Source of the DNA: Gymnopus androsaceus JB14
Lineage: Eukaryota; Basidiomycota; Agaricomycetes; Agaricales; Omphalotaceae
Reading direction: 5' to 3'
Assembly (NCBI GenBank): GCA_009733575.1
Contig: ML769592.1
Span: 58,288-122,287, forward strand
DNA length: 64,000 nucleotides
The notes under the pieces were generated by a model that was not told where the DNA came from, did no database searches, and saw only the letters and a program-made list of their open reading frames with translations. Below, piece by piece: positions 22,621-31,776 of this stretch. How positions within the stretch are numbered: position 1 is the first letter of the stretch; each line of letters starts with the position of its first letter. A program made the translations under genes and the position numbers.

Positions 22621-23074
22621 TGTTACGAACATTCTTATCTTATCAGACACATGGTATTATTTCTTATCATTTTCCTTTATTTACTCTTGTATATCTACAT
22701 AAACGCGCGCTTGTTTAGATGCGTGGCTGTACTAATTAGGTTCTGTTGATCAGAGTATGATTGTTTCTGATCATGACACATGCTAGCATGTCCATACTTG
22801 CACGATCGACCTACCATTACTTATTGTCATTTACTTGTTGTCTTTTATCGTTTCATGCATTGTTACCGCAAGGTCAGGGTATAGGGTATAGGGCTTAGGG
22901 TTTGTACTTTAGTATATAAGTAGTTGTAGCGGTAGCTTAGTCCTTAGCTTCAATCTCGTCAATACCTCCTAGTCCTCAATACATTCTTCTCTTTTCCTCA
23001 TCGTTCTTGTTTTTGCCTAAGTCTGAAAGTCGTGACGCCTGGTACCTCATGTTGTGAGGAACTAGTCGCTGACA
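22621..23074. mobile_element. Solo LTR (454 bp) with 5-bp target-site duplication
   Basis: Begins TGTTACGAAC and ends GTCGCTGACA, the canonical TG...CA. Flanked by ATAAG on both sides (22616-22620 and 23075-23079). Contains a TATA-like AGTATATAAG near 22911 followed by a pyrimidine-rich stretch, as in an LTR promoter in plus orientation. No internal retroelement sequence remains next to it, so it arose by LTR-LTR recombination. It is unrelated in sequence to the copia LTRs at 25762. Confidence 0.85.
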
Positions 23075-23942
23075 ATAAGTGCACTGGGTCATTTTCCCTT
23101 TAGCACACCCAGGACATATTTCTTATCCTGGAATATTTATCTTAGGAAAACCACATGTTGCCTCTAATGCATGTTGCAGCACATCCTTAAAAGGGTGGCC
23201 AAAGCAACAATGCCAAGTGTCACAATCCAAGGTTTTCTTAGGAAGCATCATTTTTAAAAATGGTTTCGGCCTATAGAGCCATATTTATTTTTTAACAACA
23301 TATTATGTAGATTTTTTCGGCTCAGGTATGATATATCTGAGTCAGGGGACACTCAAATACTTGTTACAAAAAAATTCCAGGGTCAAGTAGTGCTCTGCAA
23401 GCAAAAATATCACATGTTTTGCTTCTGGGTCTGTTTTGCTTCCAGGTTTGCTTCTGTACTTATTAAAAAAAACAATACTTAAATTAGTGCTCTTGAAGAG
23501 AAGCTTGCCCAAAGATTGAATTTGTACCGTAGCGGATTTTCTTTGCACAGAATCCCTTAGTAAAAGGGGAGGGGATTTTTTGTTTGTAGAAAATCCTGGC
23601 ACTATAATCAGTGCATTGAGGAAAAGTCCTGACAGGATTAGGATTGTAGACAGGTTACAAGTGCACATGTGCAGATGGGCGCTTGTCACACCTCACACTA
23701 AGTGAGTTCTTCAATTGACTTACATTGCTTTTATACTGCAGATCCTAACGCTTGTGCGTAGGGAACCAACGTTCCTAAACAGCCATGACTTTACAATCTC
23801 CAAAAGTCATTGGCTCTCTCGCAAAATGCAAGATTGAGGAGGCTCAAGTCATTGCAAGTTGGATTCAACTTTACAAGAACAACGGTACTGATACAACACA
23901 AATTCACAATATCTCATTCACTTTGGGAGCACAGATTTACTA

Positions 23943-24206
23943 CTGTATAATTACGACCTAAAGCTCCCGTAACCATAACACGGTCCCTGGGAACTTGGTC
24001 ATTTTGAAAATTGTAACGCATAACGGGGTTCAAGGAACTTTGAATTTTGCAAAATAGTAACTCAAAATTTCAAAAAATTGCGCCAAAATGCCCAAATAAC
24101 ACCAGAAAAAATTTCCGTAATGCTAATTTTTGGCCTGAGAACTCTACTTTTTGAAGTTCTCACCGTAACACATAAAACCCAGGCACTTTAGGTTGTAATT
24201 ATACAG
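23943..24206. mobile_element. TA-flanked MITE (Tc1/mariner-type), copy 1
   Basis: 264 bp with inverted ends CTGTATAATTACGACCTAAA and CTGTATAATTACAACCTAAA, flanked by TA on both sides. AT-rich, non-coding. TA target duplication plus short TIRs is the pattern of non-autonomous Tc1/mariner elements. Siblings at 32641-32894 and 43448-43675. Confidence 0.82.
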
Positions 24207-24738
24207 TAAACCTGATCAACAGAATTATGCAGAGATTACAGAATGAATAGTACAGGACAGCGCAAAACTTGAGTCCAAATGATGAAATGAGATTGCTATG
24301 AGCCAGCTTGCCAGTGACTAGTGTTGCTGAGCCAAGCCGCCAGCTGCATTATGATTTACCCATCCAGCTTGCAATGGCTTATGAGCAATAATGAAGAAAA
24401 GAGCAAAGGTCAATGATCCCAAGGTGCTCTGAGGTACTCTAGAGCCCTCATTGAATCTCCCTACCACCAGAGCGGTGAGACAAACATGCTCATCAATGAG
24501 CAAAACGCCGTCGACATCGTCAAGGGACCAATTAGCGCCCATCATGTCAAACTTTACATTTTAATAGCGACGAGCGCGAAAGTGATCCATTTCAAGTTCT
24601 TTCACCATGTACATAGTGGAGAGGTAGATACAGTACCATCTAAACCCACCATTCCTTCTCTGGCAAGGTTTTTTTTGTACCGGCTTCAGATGGCTCGGCT
24701 AGAGATTTTCAAGCCGAGCCGTGGCACCACTGGCACTA

Positions 24739-24842
24739 GTGGTGACCGGCCCTCTAGAGGATTGGTATAATTCGTAAATCCTTGTAAGGATTCTCGAATT
24801 TATTCCGACATCCTCTAGAGGGCACTGCTTTAGGCCTAGCTA
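24739..24842. mobile_element. TAGCT-family palindromic MITE, copy 3
   Basis: Contains CCTCTAGAGGAT near the left and ATCCTCTAGAGGGCACTGCT near the right, around a core that is the reverse complement of the 1775-1869 core (TCGAATTTATTCCGAC). Ends in GGCCTAGCTA. Confidence 0.65.
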
Positions 24843-25272
24843 TGAGCACAAGTTGTGATGTTGTAAAGTAAATCATCACTTACATAGTGTCCTCTGATAC
24901 TTTCCGAAAATGAGATGAGTGCAGGCGCGAGTGCGCTAGCACTGTGTTACTCCAGGGCGTAGGAGTAGTTTAGATTTGGACAATGAGGATGAATTAAAAA
25001 CTCACCTCATAGGTAATCTGATTCTGATCCACTGGCAAACACCTTCTGATATTACCCTTTGAGTCCTTATTCAAAGGATCATCCAGCTTCACACTAACAC
25101 ATCAATATTCTGTAATATATCGTCCACTTTCGAAATTATTGAGCACTCATTGGGGTAGTCTGTATAGTTGAATTAAAATACTGCAATCCCGAAACTGATC
25201 CTCTGAGATTGATAATGGGCGTTTCAGTGTGTACGGCACAAAATGTTGGATGCAATAGGCCAGTTGTTGTCT

Positions 25273-25540
25273 CAAAGCAAGCAGGCACCGTGCCCTTTGG
25301 GCGAAGTAAAATGAACATCCACCCAGTTGCACATGTTGGGGAGGTCGATTTCCATATTTAGACAATTAAACTCTAGATGACAGTCGATTGACACCTTGAA
25401 CTCCTTACACACTCATGCCGATCGACTGTCTAGAGTTTGATTTTCTATATATGGAAATCAACCTCCCCAACATGTGGCAACTGAGTGAATATCATTTCCC
25501 TTCGCCCCAAGGGCACACTCCTGGAAGCATGCTTGCTTTT
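25273..25540. repeat. Long imperfect inverted repeat upstream of the CHAT start, copy 1
   Basis: Left arm about 25273-25392 and right arm about 25414-25540, separated by only ~20 bp. The inner part is nearly perfect (CATGTTGGGGAGGT against its complement, then AAACTCTAGA...CAGTCGAT); the outer part shares GCAAGCA and GGGCGAAG blocks. A transcript through it would fold into a hairpin of more than 100 bp. Repeated at 33973-34240. Confidence 0.8.
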
Positions 25541-25681
25541 AAAAGCGGATGGGTGTTTTGACCAGTGCTTTCTATCATCTCCATAACTTCCAGTCTGCTA
25601 ATGCCCCATCCAATTACTATCGTATGCACGCTGTTCAGTCGTGCAATTGATATCATCTGTGTTTACTTGAGTTGCTCACCG

Positions 25682-25761
25682 ATGCTTCTTGTTAAACCTC
25701 TCGAAACAGGAGATGATATCACCCATTCAAATAAAGCTTCTCCACCGAATGTTGACGTTGC
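25682..25761 (+). pseudogene. 5' fragment of a TPR-CHAT gene, cut by a copia LTR (copy 1)
   Basis: Encodes MLLVKPLETGDDITHSN... through VDVA, matching the first exon of the gene starting at 34383 (MLLVEPLETGDDITHSN... VDIA). The copia LTR begins immediately after (25762). A non-functional stub. Confidence 0.8.
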
Positions 25762-25963
25762 TGTTTATTAACGGTTGTGTGATTCAACAAGTTATATTTG
25801 GGAGACTGGTTCGGAGCAACGAGAGTTTAGTATTTGTTGTACAAGTTATTCAATGGGTATCATACCTGGTTCGGAGCAACGAGAGTTAAAGGGGTCGTTG
25901 CTCTGACCCAGGTTAGTAAGTATTACTAACTCGGCATGGGCGCTTGGACACCATCCGTTAACA
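25762..25963 (-). repeat. 3' LTR of copia element 1 (202 bp)
   Basis: In element orientation it starts TGTTAACGGATGG right after a run of eight G (polypurine tract) and ends CCGTTAATAAACA, so the ends are TG...CA with near-palindromic termini. Contains CTGGTTCGGAGCAACGAGAG twice (plus strand, about 25806 and 25867). The pol stop codon lies inside the LTR. Confidence 0.82.
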
Positions 25964-26465
25964 CCCCCCCTTGTCCTGCGTCCAGTTGAAGCATAGAATT
26001 CCATTGTGTATTTAGAATTCGGTGAAGTGGTTTAGTGAGCAGGTCCGCAAAGTTGTCTTTGTTTGAGACATAGATCACGTCGAGTTGCCGTTTCGAGATA
26101 CAATCTCGAATGAAGTGTTCGCGAATGGAGATGTGTTTCATCTTGCTGTGAGCGAGTGGATCGTGTGTGCAGGCGATCGCGCCTTGATTATTGCAAAAGA
26201 GCAATGTGGGTGAACGTTGGGGAAAACCCAATTCAGCAAACAAGTTTCTGAACCATAAGATTTCGCAAGCGCAGTGAGTCAACGCAAGATATTCTGCCTC
26301 GCAGGATGATAGAGCAATGACACCTTGTTGTTTGGAACTCCACGAAAGGGGGGAGTTACCCATCATGATGAAGAATCCGGAGATGGATTTACGGGAATCT
26401 CCCATTCCCCAGTCGGAGTCGGATAGAGCACGAATAGTCAGGTAAGTGATACTAGATGTTCCCAA
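25926..26465 (-). CDS. Copia RNase H domain (end of pol)
   Basis: Degrades the RNA strand of the RNA:DNA hybrid during reverse transcription. Reads SDSDWGMGDSRKSISGFFI, then SWSSKQQGVIALSSCEAEYL, FCNNQGAIACTHDP and KHISIREHFIRD, the classic copia RNase H run with its acidic residues (D in DSDW, E in CEAEY, D in the THDP region). Separated from the RT frame by an in-frame TGA where the family has Arg-Tyr-Leu-Lys-Gly, so a CGA to TGA change is likely. Pol terminates at 25926, overlapping the LTR. Confidence 0.9.
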   Translation of the reverse strand: MGTSSITYLTIRALSDSDWGMGDSRKSISGFFIMMGNSPLSWSSKQQGVIALSSCEAEYLALTHCACEILWFRNLFAELGFPQRSPTLLFCNNQGAIACTHDPLAHSKMKHISIREHFIRDCISKRQLDVIYVSNKDNFADLLTKPLHRILNTQWNSMLQLDAGQGGVLTDGVQAPMPS

Positions 26466-26498
26466 GTTGAGGGAATAGCGTGGTGTCCCCTTTAGGTA

Positions 26499-27797
26499 TC
26501 AAAGTAGGTGTTTAGCAGCGGAGATGTGTGAAGGACCAAAGTTGACCATATATCCAGCTAGTTCCCGTACGGTATAGCTAATATCAGGTCTGGAACAGTT
26601 GGAAAGGTACATACACTTCCCCACAACTGCGCCGTATGGGAAATTTTCTACCATTTTCTGTTCTTCAGGCGAGAGCGGTGTTGTTTGTGGGGAGAGGCGT
26701 TTGCCTGGGTCCATTGGTGTGTGTACTGGGTTGCAATTCTCGTATCCGAATTCGCGGAGGATGGATTGGGTGTACCGGTATTGGTCAATCGAGATAGAAC
26801 GCGCAGCTCGGTCTCGTGAGATACCACAACCGAGGTGAAAAGAAGGTTCGCCATTGTTCGTAATCTCGAACAGAGACGTAAGTTGGTCCATAACAAAGTC
26901 TGATTCCTTCACGGAGGAGGAGGCGATGAGCATGTCGTTGACGCTGGTGGTAATGTATGTGCGTTCACCATCTAGTACTCGGATGTACATGCTCCAGTCA
27001 GATTCTAGCCGTTTGAAACCAATTGACTCCAGTCTCGAGTTAAGTTCTCGGTACCATTGTCTGCCAGACTGTTTCAGTCCGTATAATCCTTTCCGTAACC
27101 TCCAATAGCCAGATCCAGCGATGTGGGGCTTCTTCATGTAGATTTCTTCGTTGAGGGGACCGTTCAGGTAAGCGGTCTTGATGTCGATTTGACGGAGTTC
27201 CATGTTGTGTTCGGTGGTGAGAGCAAGGATAGTTCGCATCGACTCCCAGCAGGCGACGGGAGTGAAAGTGTAGGTAAAGTCCTGTCCAGGGATTTGTGTA
27301 AAGCCCTTTGCGACGAGTCTGGCTTTGAAACGAGAGATGAGTCCCTCCTTGTCGCGTTTGATGTGTAAGACCCATTTTGACCCTACGGCTTTCCTTCCTT
27401 GAGGTATCTCGTCAACTTCTTCATAAACCCCTTTCTCCTTCAATGATTCGAGTTCCTCGTAGATTGCGGCAAGCCAATAGGTCCAGTAGACCGATGACTG
27501 TGCTTCTTGTACAGTGGAGGGATCTCTCGCTTCTGGATCATCAATGGGATGGGTAAGAGCAGCGTTGGCTACCTCAGCTCGTATAAAGCTTTGGGCAATG
27601 GAAGGGAAGTCTTGTTCCTCGCATTCGAGTTCGAGTTCTGAGTCGGTAGTGAGGACGCTGATCAGCGGGTCTTCTTCTCTGTGCCCCCCCTCGTCCATTA
27701 TACCGACGAAGTTAACCACGTAGCGTGCAGGTAATCGTCTTGTGCGAGAAGCACATCTGGGAACAACCAGGAGGGGCCATTTGGACGTCGTCACCAT
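26499..27797 (-). CDS. Copia reverse transcriptase domain, active site altered
   Basis: 432-codon frame carrying the copia RT: WLAAIYEELESLKEKGVYE, GSKWVLHIKRDKEG, FKARLVAKGFTQIPGQDF, TAYLNGPLNEEIYMKKP, LRKGLYGLKQSGRQWY. The catalytic box, normally YVDDML, reads SVNDML: the Tyr is Ser and the first Asp is Asn. Loss of a metal-binding Asp should abolish polymerase activity. Continues to PYGAVVGKCMYLSNCSRPD and a connection to RNase H. Protein is not expected to be functional. Confidence 0.92.
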   Translation of the reverse strand: MVTTSKWPLLVVPRCASRTRRLPARYVVNFVGIMDEGGHREEDPLISVLTTDSELELECEEQDFPSIAQSFIRAEVANAALTHPIDDPEARDPSTVQEAQSSVYWTYWLAAIYEELESLKEKGVYEEVDEIPQGRKAVGSKWVLHIKRDKEGLISRFKARLVAKGFTQIPGQDFTYTFTPVACWESMRTILALTTEHNMELRQIDIKTAYLNGPLNEEIYMKKPHIAGSGYWRLRKGLYGLKQSGRQWYRELNSRLESIGFKRLESDWSMYIRVLDGERTYITTSVNDMLIASSSVKESDFVMDQLTSLFEITNNGEPSFHLGCGISRDRAARSISIDQYRYTQSILREFGYENCNPVHTPMDPGKRLSPQTTPLSPEEQKMVENFPYGAVVGKCMYLSNCSRPDISYTVRELAGYMVNFGPSHISAAKHLL

Positions 27798-28059
27798 CGG
27801 TGTCTCTGCAGTTGCAGGGATTAGGAGTTAATAGAACGTTAAGTTAAAGGTTACTTACACATCCATGTCACCACCGTGTGGAGCGTTCGATGTGTTATTT
27901 TCATCGCCAGTTAGCAGGTTCCTACGGGTATGTAGTTTTAGTTTAATTTTGTTGAAATTAACGGAGTAGTCACTCACGTTTCATTCGTCCAATTCGGACG
28001 GGTCAATACGCGTAAAGCGTTCACCGCCACGTTCAGCGTTGTCTGAACATTGGTCAATG
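27798..28059 (-). other. Linker between copia integrase and RT with intron-like sequences
   Basis: In element orientation this holds two stretches with good fungal splice signals: GTGAGT ... CGTAG (about 50 nt) and GTAAGT ... CTGCAG (about 50 nt). The flanking codons would join through an Asn/Asp-rich linker. Either these are real introns in a retroelement or the linker has simply decayed. Confidence 0.4.
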
Positions 28060-28956
28060 TCAACTGGGGAGGTCATCCCATAGAATCTCCGACGGGGGTA
28101 AGGAGGGTAGTGAAACTGGGAACCCATGGAAAACGATGTCGCACCGAGTAAGGACTGTGCGCAACTTTGGGAAGTAGACTAGGTATCCTTTTGAGTCTTT
28201 GGCATACCCAACAAATCGACCTTCTTCACCCTGTTCGTGAATTTTAGGCTGCTTCTCCGCGTTGGGTTTCCTTGCGGTGACAAGAGCACCAAAAGGTCGT
28301 AGATGTGAGAGGTCAGCACGACATTTCATAATGCATTCGAAAGGAGTTTTGGTTTTGTCGGAAATGGCAGAATGGGGGACGCGGTTCTTCACATGCACTC
28401 CGGAGAGGCCAGCAAATGGCCAAAACCAGTAGGAAAGGTTACCATCGACTAGCATAGCACGAATCATGTGCTCGATAGTCTGAATGGTGCGTTCTGCGAC
28501 CCCGTTCTGTTGGTGTGCACCAGGCACAGGTCTTTCGTAGCTGATACCGACCTTCTTGCAGTAGGTTTTGAAGGCACCTGATACCAGTTCAGGAGCGTTG
28601 TCGATGCGAAGGAACACGACGGGGTATCCAAGATAGTGTTCCGCTGCCAGGCGGAACTCATCGAAACAGGAGATTGCTTCATCTCTGGTCTTCAGAAAGA
28701 AGATCCAGATGTAGCGGGAATAATCATCGATGAAGATGATAAAATAACGAAAGTTTCCGTAGCCGAGGGGTAGACGGCCGCAGATGTCAGAGTGAATACA
28801 AAAGAGTGGACGGTCAGCGCGTGTATTGGACCGTTTGGGAAAGGGGAGACGTTTGATGTTTGCGAGTGCGCAGACACGGCAGTTCTTGACTTCAACTGTG
28901 TCCACGGGTAGGCCTGTTGTAGCTCGCGAGAGACCTTTAACGTCTAGGTGCCCCAT
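28060..28956 (-). CDS. Copia integrase core
   Basis: Inserts the cDNA into the genome. The zinc-binding HHCC region begins in MGHLDVKGLSRATTG with the Cys pair CRVCALAN. The catalytic triad is present: Asp in HSDICG, Asp in LRIDNAPE, Glu in GVAERTIQTIEH (D,D-35-E type). Further: FIIFIDDYSRYIWIFFLKTR and the GKPT-like tail FVGYAKDSKGYLVYFP. The frame is offset by one base from the preceding protease frame near 28957-28965, where the His of the zinc motif (YHRLMGHL) should be read. Confidence 0.92.
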   Translation of the reverse strand: MGHLDVKGLSRATTGLPVDTVEVKNCRVCALANIKRLPFPKRSNTRADRPLFCIHSDICGRLPLGYGNFRYFIIFIDDYSRYIWIFFLKTRDEAISCFDEFRLAAEHYLGYPVVFLRIDNAPELVSGAFKTYCKKVGISYERPVPGAHQQNGVAERTIQTIEHMIRAMLVDGNLSYWFWPFAGLSGVHVKNRVPHSAISDKTKTPFECIMKCRADLSHLRPFGALVTARKPNAEKQPKIHEQGEEGRFVGYAKDSKGYLVYFPKLRTVLTRCDIVFHGFPVSLPSLPPSEILWDDLPS

Positions 28957-29470
28957 TAGACGGTGGTAAAACCCAACCGTTTATTAGATGCGGACTCCGT
29001 ACCGGGACTGAATAGTCTCGTAATATCCGGTACCATCGACGCAATCACCGAGGCCTCTGATTGTGGGGATGTCAAAGCGTTCCTCGGATCAGAGTTTGGG
29101 GACATAACCGGCGTTACGTCCATCTTGTACAAGTCTCGCACGATGGACCCTATTGCGAAACAGGTGTTGTGCTTGTTGAGGTACGTGATCTTTCCGTTAC
29201 CTGTCCTCGTACTAACACCCTTCTGGTCCAACCTTGAACCAGATATTAGGTTGCACCGCGCTGAAGGAATATGCAATACGTTGGATAGGGAGAAATTTCG
29301 GTGTGAATTGCCAATTTTTGAATGGAGAATGATAGTTCCTTTTCCTACAGCGACCGCCGACAGTTTAGAACCAAATCCGTGTACTTTGAGTGGTTCGCTT
29401 AGCAAGACGTAATCATGGAAGAACTTTTGGTCTCGAAAGATATGGCGAGTCGCCCCAGTATCATGGTTTA
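28956..29470 (-). CDS. Copia protease and GAG-pre-integrase region
   Basis: Aspartic protease recognised by DTGATRHIF (the D-T-G active-site triplet, about 29450) and the flap/strand region KVHGFGSKLSAVAVGKGTI, then NVLHIPSARCNLISGSRL, typical of copia. The frame runs on into the GAG-pre-integrase linker (RDLYKMDV) before the one-base break at about 28957. Long frames on the opposite strand here are shadows. Confidence 0.85.
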
Positions 29471-29921
29471 TTGTGTTCTCTTGTGGTTCGTTCGTGTTTA
29501 GGGCTATGGCGTTTACCGTAACCTTTTTCTGACGCGTCCATAGGTTCTTCGTCTTCTATGCCATCGGTTAGGAAAGCGAATGCACCGTCGATCCTATTCA
29601 AGAGGCTATTAGACTCGTCGTTCGATACTTGGCCATAGCTAGCTGACACGGCGTCTCGACTGGGATCGCCAGTCTCATCCTCTGGGTCGGCCATTCTCGC
29701 GCTTGCGCCAACCTTCTTCAACATCTCTTTCCTCCTATCCGCAGCCCTTGTATCTGGGGAGAGGTGAATTCTCCTTGATCCTTTATACCAGTCAGGGTAT
29801 TTTCCGGCACTTCCACCATTGTAAGCAAAACATTCCTCTATCGTGTGTCCGACTGGATAACCGCAGAACTCGTTTCCACAGATCTTCTTCTTCTCATTCG
29901 CTCCCGGATACGGCTTTGGTT
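29461..29921 (-). CDS. Copia gag C-terminal fragment
   Basis: Frame reading GANEKKKICGNEFCGYPVGH followed by TIEECF, a CCHC-type zinc knuckle with slightly wide spacing, then PDWYKGSRRIHLSP and a Ser/Asp-rich tail. The N-terminal capsid part is missing: the frame is open at 29921 but the DNA there switches to CHAT-flank sequence. Confidence 0.75.
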
Positions 29922-30122
29922 TGACCAGTGCTTTCTATCATCTCCATAACTTCCAGTCTGCTAATGCCCCATCCAATTACTATCGTATGCACGCTGTTCA
30001 GTCGTGCAATTGATATCATCTGTGTTTACTTGAGTTGCTCACCGATGCTTCTTGTTAAACCTCTCGAAACAGGAGATGATATCACCCATTCAAATAAAGC
30101 TTCTCCACCGAATGTTGACGTT
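29922..30122 (+). pseudogene. 5' fragment of a TPR-CHAT gene, cut by a copia LTR (copy 2)
   Basis: Repeats 25561-25761: untranslated leader then MLLVKPLETGDDITHSN from 30045, ending in VDVA just before the second copia LTR. The same insertion point as copy 1 means the retrotransposon was already there when the segment was duplicated. Confidence 0.8.
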
Positions 30123-31776
30123 GCGTTTATTAACGGTTGTGTGATTCAACAAGTTATATTTGGGAGACTGGTTCGGAGCAACGAGAGTTTAGTATTTGTT
30201 GTACAAGTTATTCAATGGGTATCATACCTGGTTCGGAGCAACGAGAGTTAAAGGGGTCGTTGCTCTGACCCAGGTTAGTAAGTATTACTAACTCGGCATG
30301 GGCGCTTGGACACCATCCGTTAACACCCCCCTTGTCCTGCGTCCAGTTGAAGCATAGAATTCCATTGTGTATTTAGAATTCGGTGAAGTGGTTTAGTGAG
30401 CAGGTCCGCAAAGTTTCTTTGTTTGAGACATAGATCACGTCGAGTTGCCGTTTCGAGATACAATCTCGAATGAAGTGTTCGCGAATGGAGATGTGTTTCA
30501 TCTTGCTGTGAGCGAGTGGATCGTGTGTGCAGGCGATCGCGCCTTGATTATTGCAAAAGAGCAATGTGGGTGACGTTGGGGAAAACCCAATTCAGCAAAC
30601 AAGTTTCTGAACCATAAGATTTCGCAAGCGCAGTGAGTCAACGCAAGATATTCTGCCTCGCAGGATGATAGAGCAATGACACCTTGTTGTTTGGAACTCC
30701 ACGAAAGGGGGGAGTTACCCATCATGATGAAGAATCCGGAGATGGATTTACGGGAATCTCCCATTCCCCAGTCGGAGTCGGATAGAGCACGAATAGTCAG
30801 GTAAGTGATACTAGATGTTCCCAAGTTGAGGGAATAGCGTGGTGTCCCCTTTAGGTATCAGAGTAGGTGTTTAGCAGCGGAGATGTGTGAAGGACCAAAG
30901 TTGACCATATATCCAGCTAGTTCCCGTACGGTATAGCTAATATCAGGTCTGGAACAGTTGGAAAGGTACATACACTTCCCCACAACTGCGCCGTATTGGG
31001 AAATTTTCTACCATTTTCTGTTCTTCAGGCGAGAGCGGTGTTGTTTGTGGGGAGAGGCGTTTGCCTGGGTCCATTGGTGTGTGTACTGGGTTGCAATTCT
31101 CGTATCCGAATTCGCGGAGGATGGATTGGGTGTACCGGTATTGGTCAATCGAGATAGAACGCGCAGCTCGGTCTCGTGAGATACCACAACCGAGGTGAAA
31201 AGAAGGTTCGCCATTGTTCGTAATCTCGAACAGAGCGTAAGTTGGTCCATAAAAAGTCTGATTCCTTCACGGAGGAGGAGGCGATGAGCATGTCGTTGAC
31301 GCTGTGGGTATTTATGTGCGTTCACCATCTAGTACTCGGATGTACATGCTCCAGTCAGATTCTAGCCGTTTTGAAACCAATTGACTCCAGTCTCGAGTTA
31401 AGTTCTCGGTACCATTGTCTGCCAGACTGTTTCAGTCCGTATAATCCTTTCCGTAACCTCCAATAGCCAGATCCAGCGATGTGGGGCTTCTTCATGTAGA
31501 TTTTCTTCGTCGAGGGACCGTTCAGGTAAGCGGTCTTGATGTCGATTTGACGGAGTTCCATGTGTGTTCGGTGGTGAGAGCAAGGATAGTTCGCATCGAC
31601 TCCCAGCAGGCGACGGGAGCGAAAGTGTAGGTAAAGTCCTGTCCAGGGATTTGTGTAAAGCCCTTTGTGACAAGTCTGGCTTTGAAACGAGAGATGAGTC
31701 CCTCCTTGTCGCGTTTGATGTGTAAGACCCATTTTGACCCTACGGCTTTCCTTCCTTGAGGTATCTTGTCAACTTC
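30123..31776 (-). mobile_element. Second copia fragment (LTR, RNase H and part of RT)
   Basis: LTR at about 30123-30325, then RNase H and RT sequence colinear with 25964-27415. Truncated inside RT at 31776, where the CHAT upstream segment (copy 2) starts. Several one-base losses relative to element 1 (near 30413, 30572, 31236) break the frames. It shares the same in-frame TGA between RT and RNase H and the same SVND-type active-site region, now frameshifted. Confidence 0.88.

Larger units (their letters stand above)
23080..25761. repeat. Duplicated segment, copy 1 (upstream flank and 5' end of the CHAT gene)
   Basis: About 2.5 kb that recurs, almost base for base, at 31778-34460. Contents in order: AT-rich non-coding DNA, a TA-flanked MITE (23943-24206), a palindromic TAGCT-family MITE (24739-24842), a piece resembling the 3' end of the F-box-like gene at 38.2 kb (24870-24940), a long inverted repeat (25273-25540), and the first CHAT coding bases (25682-25761). 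In copy 2 the segment runs directly into the CHAT gene, so this is the gene's upstream region. Copy 1 instead ends in a copia LTR. Confidence 0.85.
25762..29921 (-). mobile_element. Ty1/copia retrotransposon, 5'-truncated, inserted in CHAT exon 1
   Basis: Reads right to left: C-terminal gag with a zinc knuckle, protease, integrase, reverse transcriptase, RNase H, polypurine tract, 3' LTR. This is the copia order (integrase before RT). The 5' LTR and most of gag are missing; the element stops at 29921, where a second copy of the CHAT 5' end begins. Reading frames are broken in several places and the RT active site is altered, so it is dead. Confidence 0.92.

Noticed and set aside
22870..22910. 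Telomere-like repeats (AGGGTATAGGG...TTAGGG)
   Set aside because: Only one true TTAGGG and a few degenerate neighbours inside a well-bounded solo LTR; not an interstitial telomere.
23342..24545. Short minus-strand frames in the duplicated segment as genes
   Set aside because: No motifs, and part overlaps a MITE. Their repetition at 31.9-33.2 kb follows from the segment duplication, not from coding constraint.
28963..29412. 149-codon plus-strand frame as a coding gene
   Set aside because: Exact antisense of the copia protease region, which has family motifs on the minus strand; a shadow frame.
30123..31776. Second copia copy as an independent insertion
   Set aside because: Flanked on the left by the same CHAT stub cut at the same base as copy 1, so it came by duplication of the interrupted locus rather than a new insertion.
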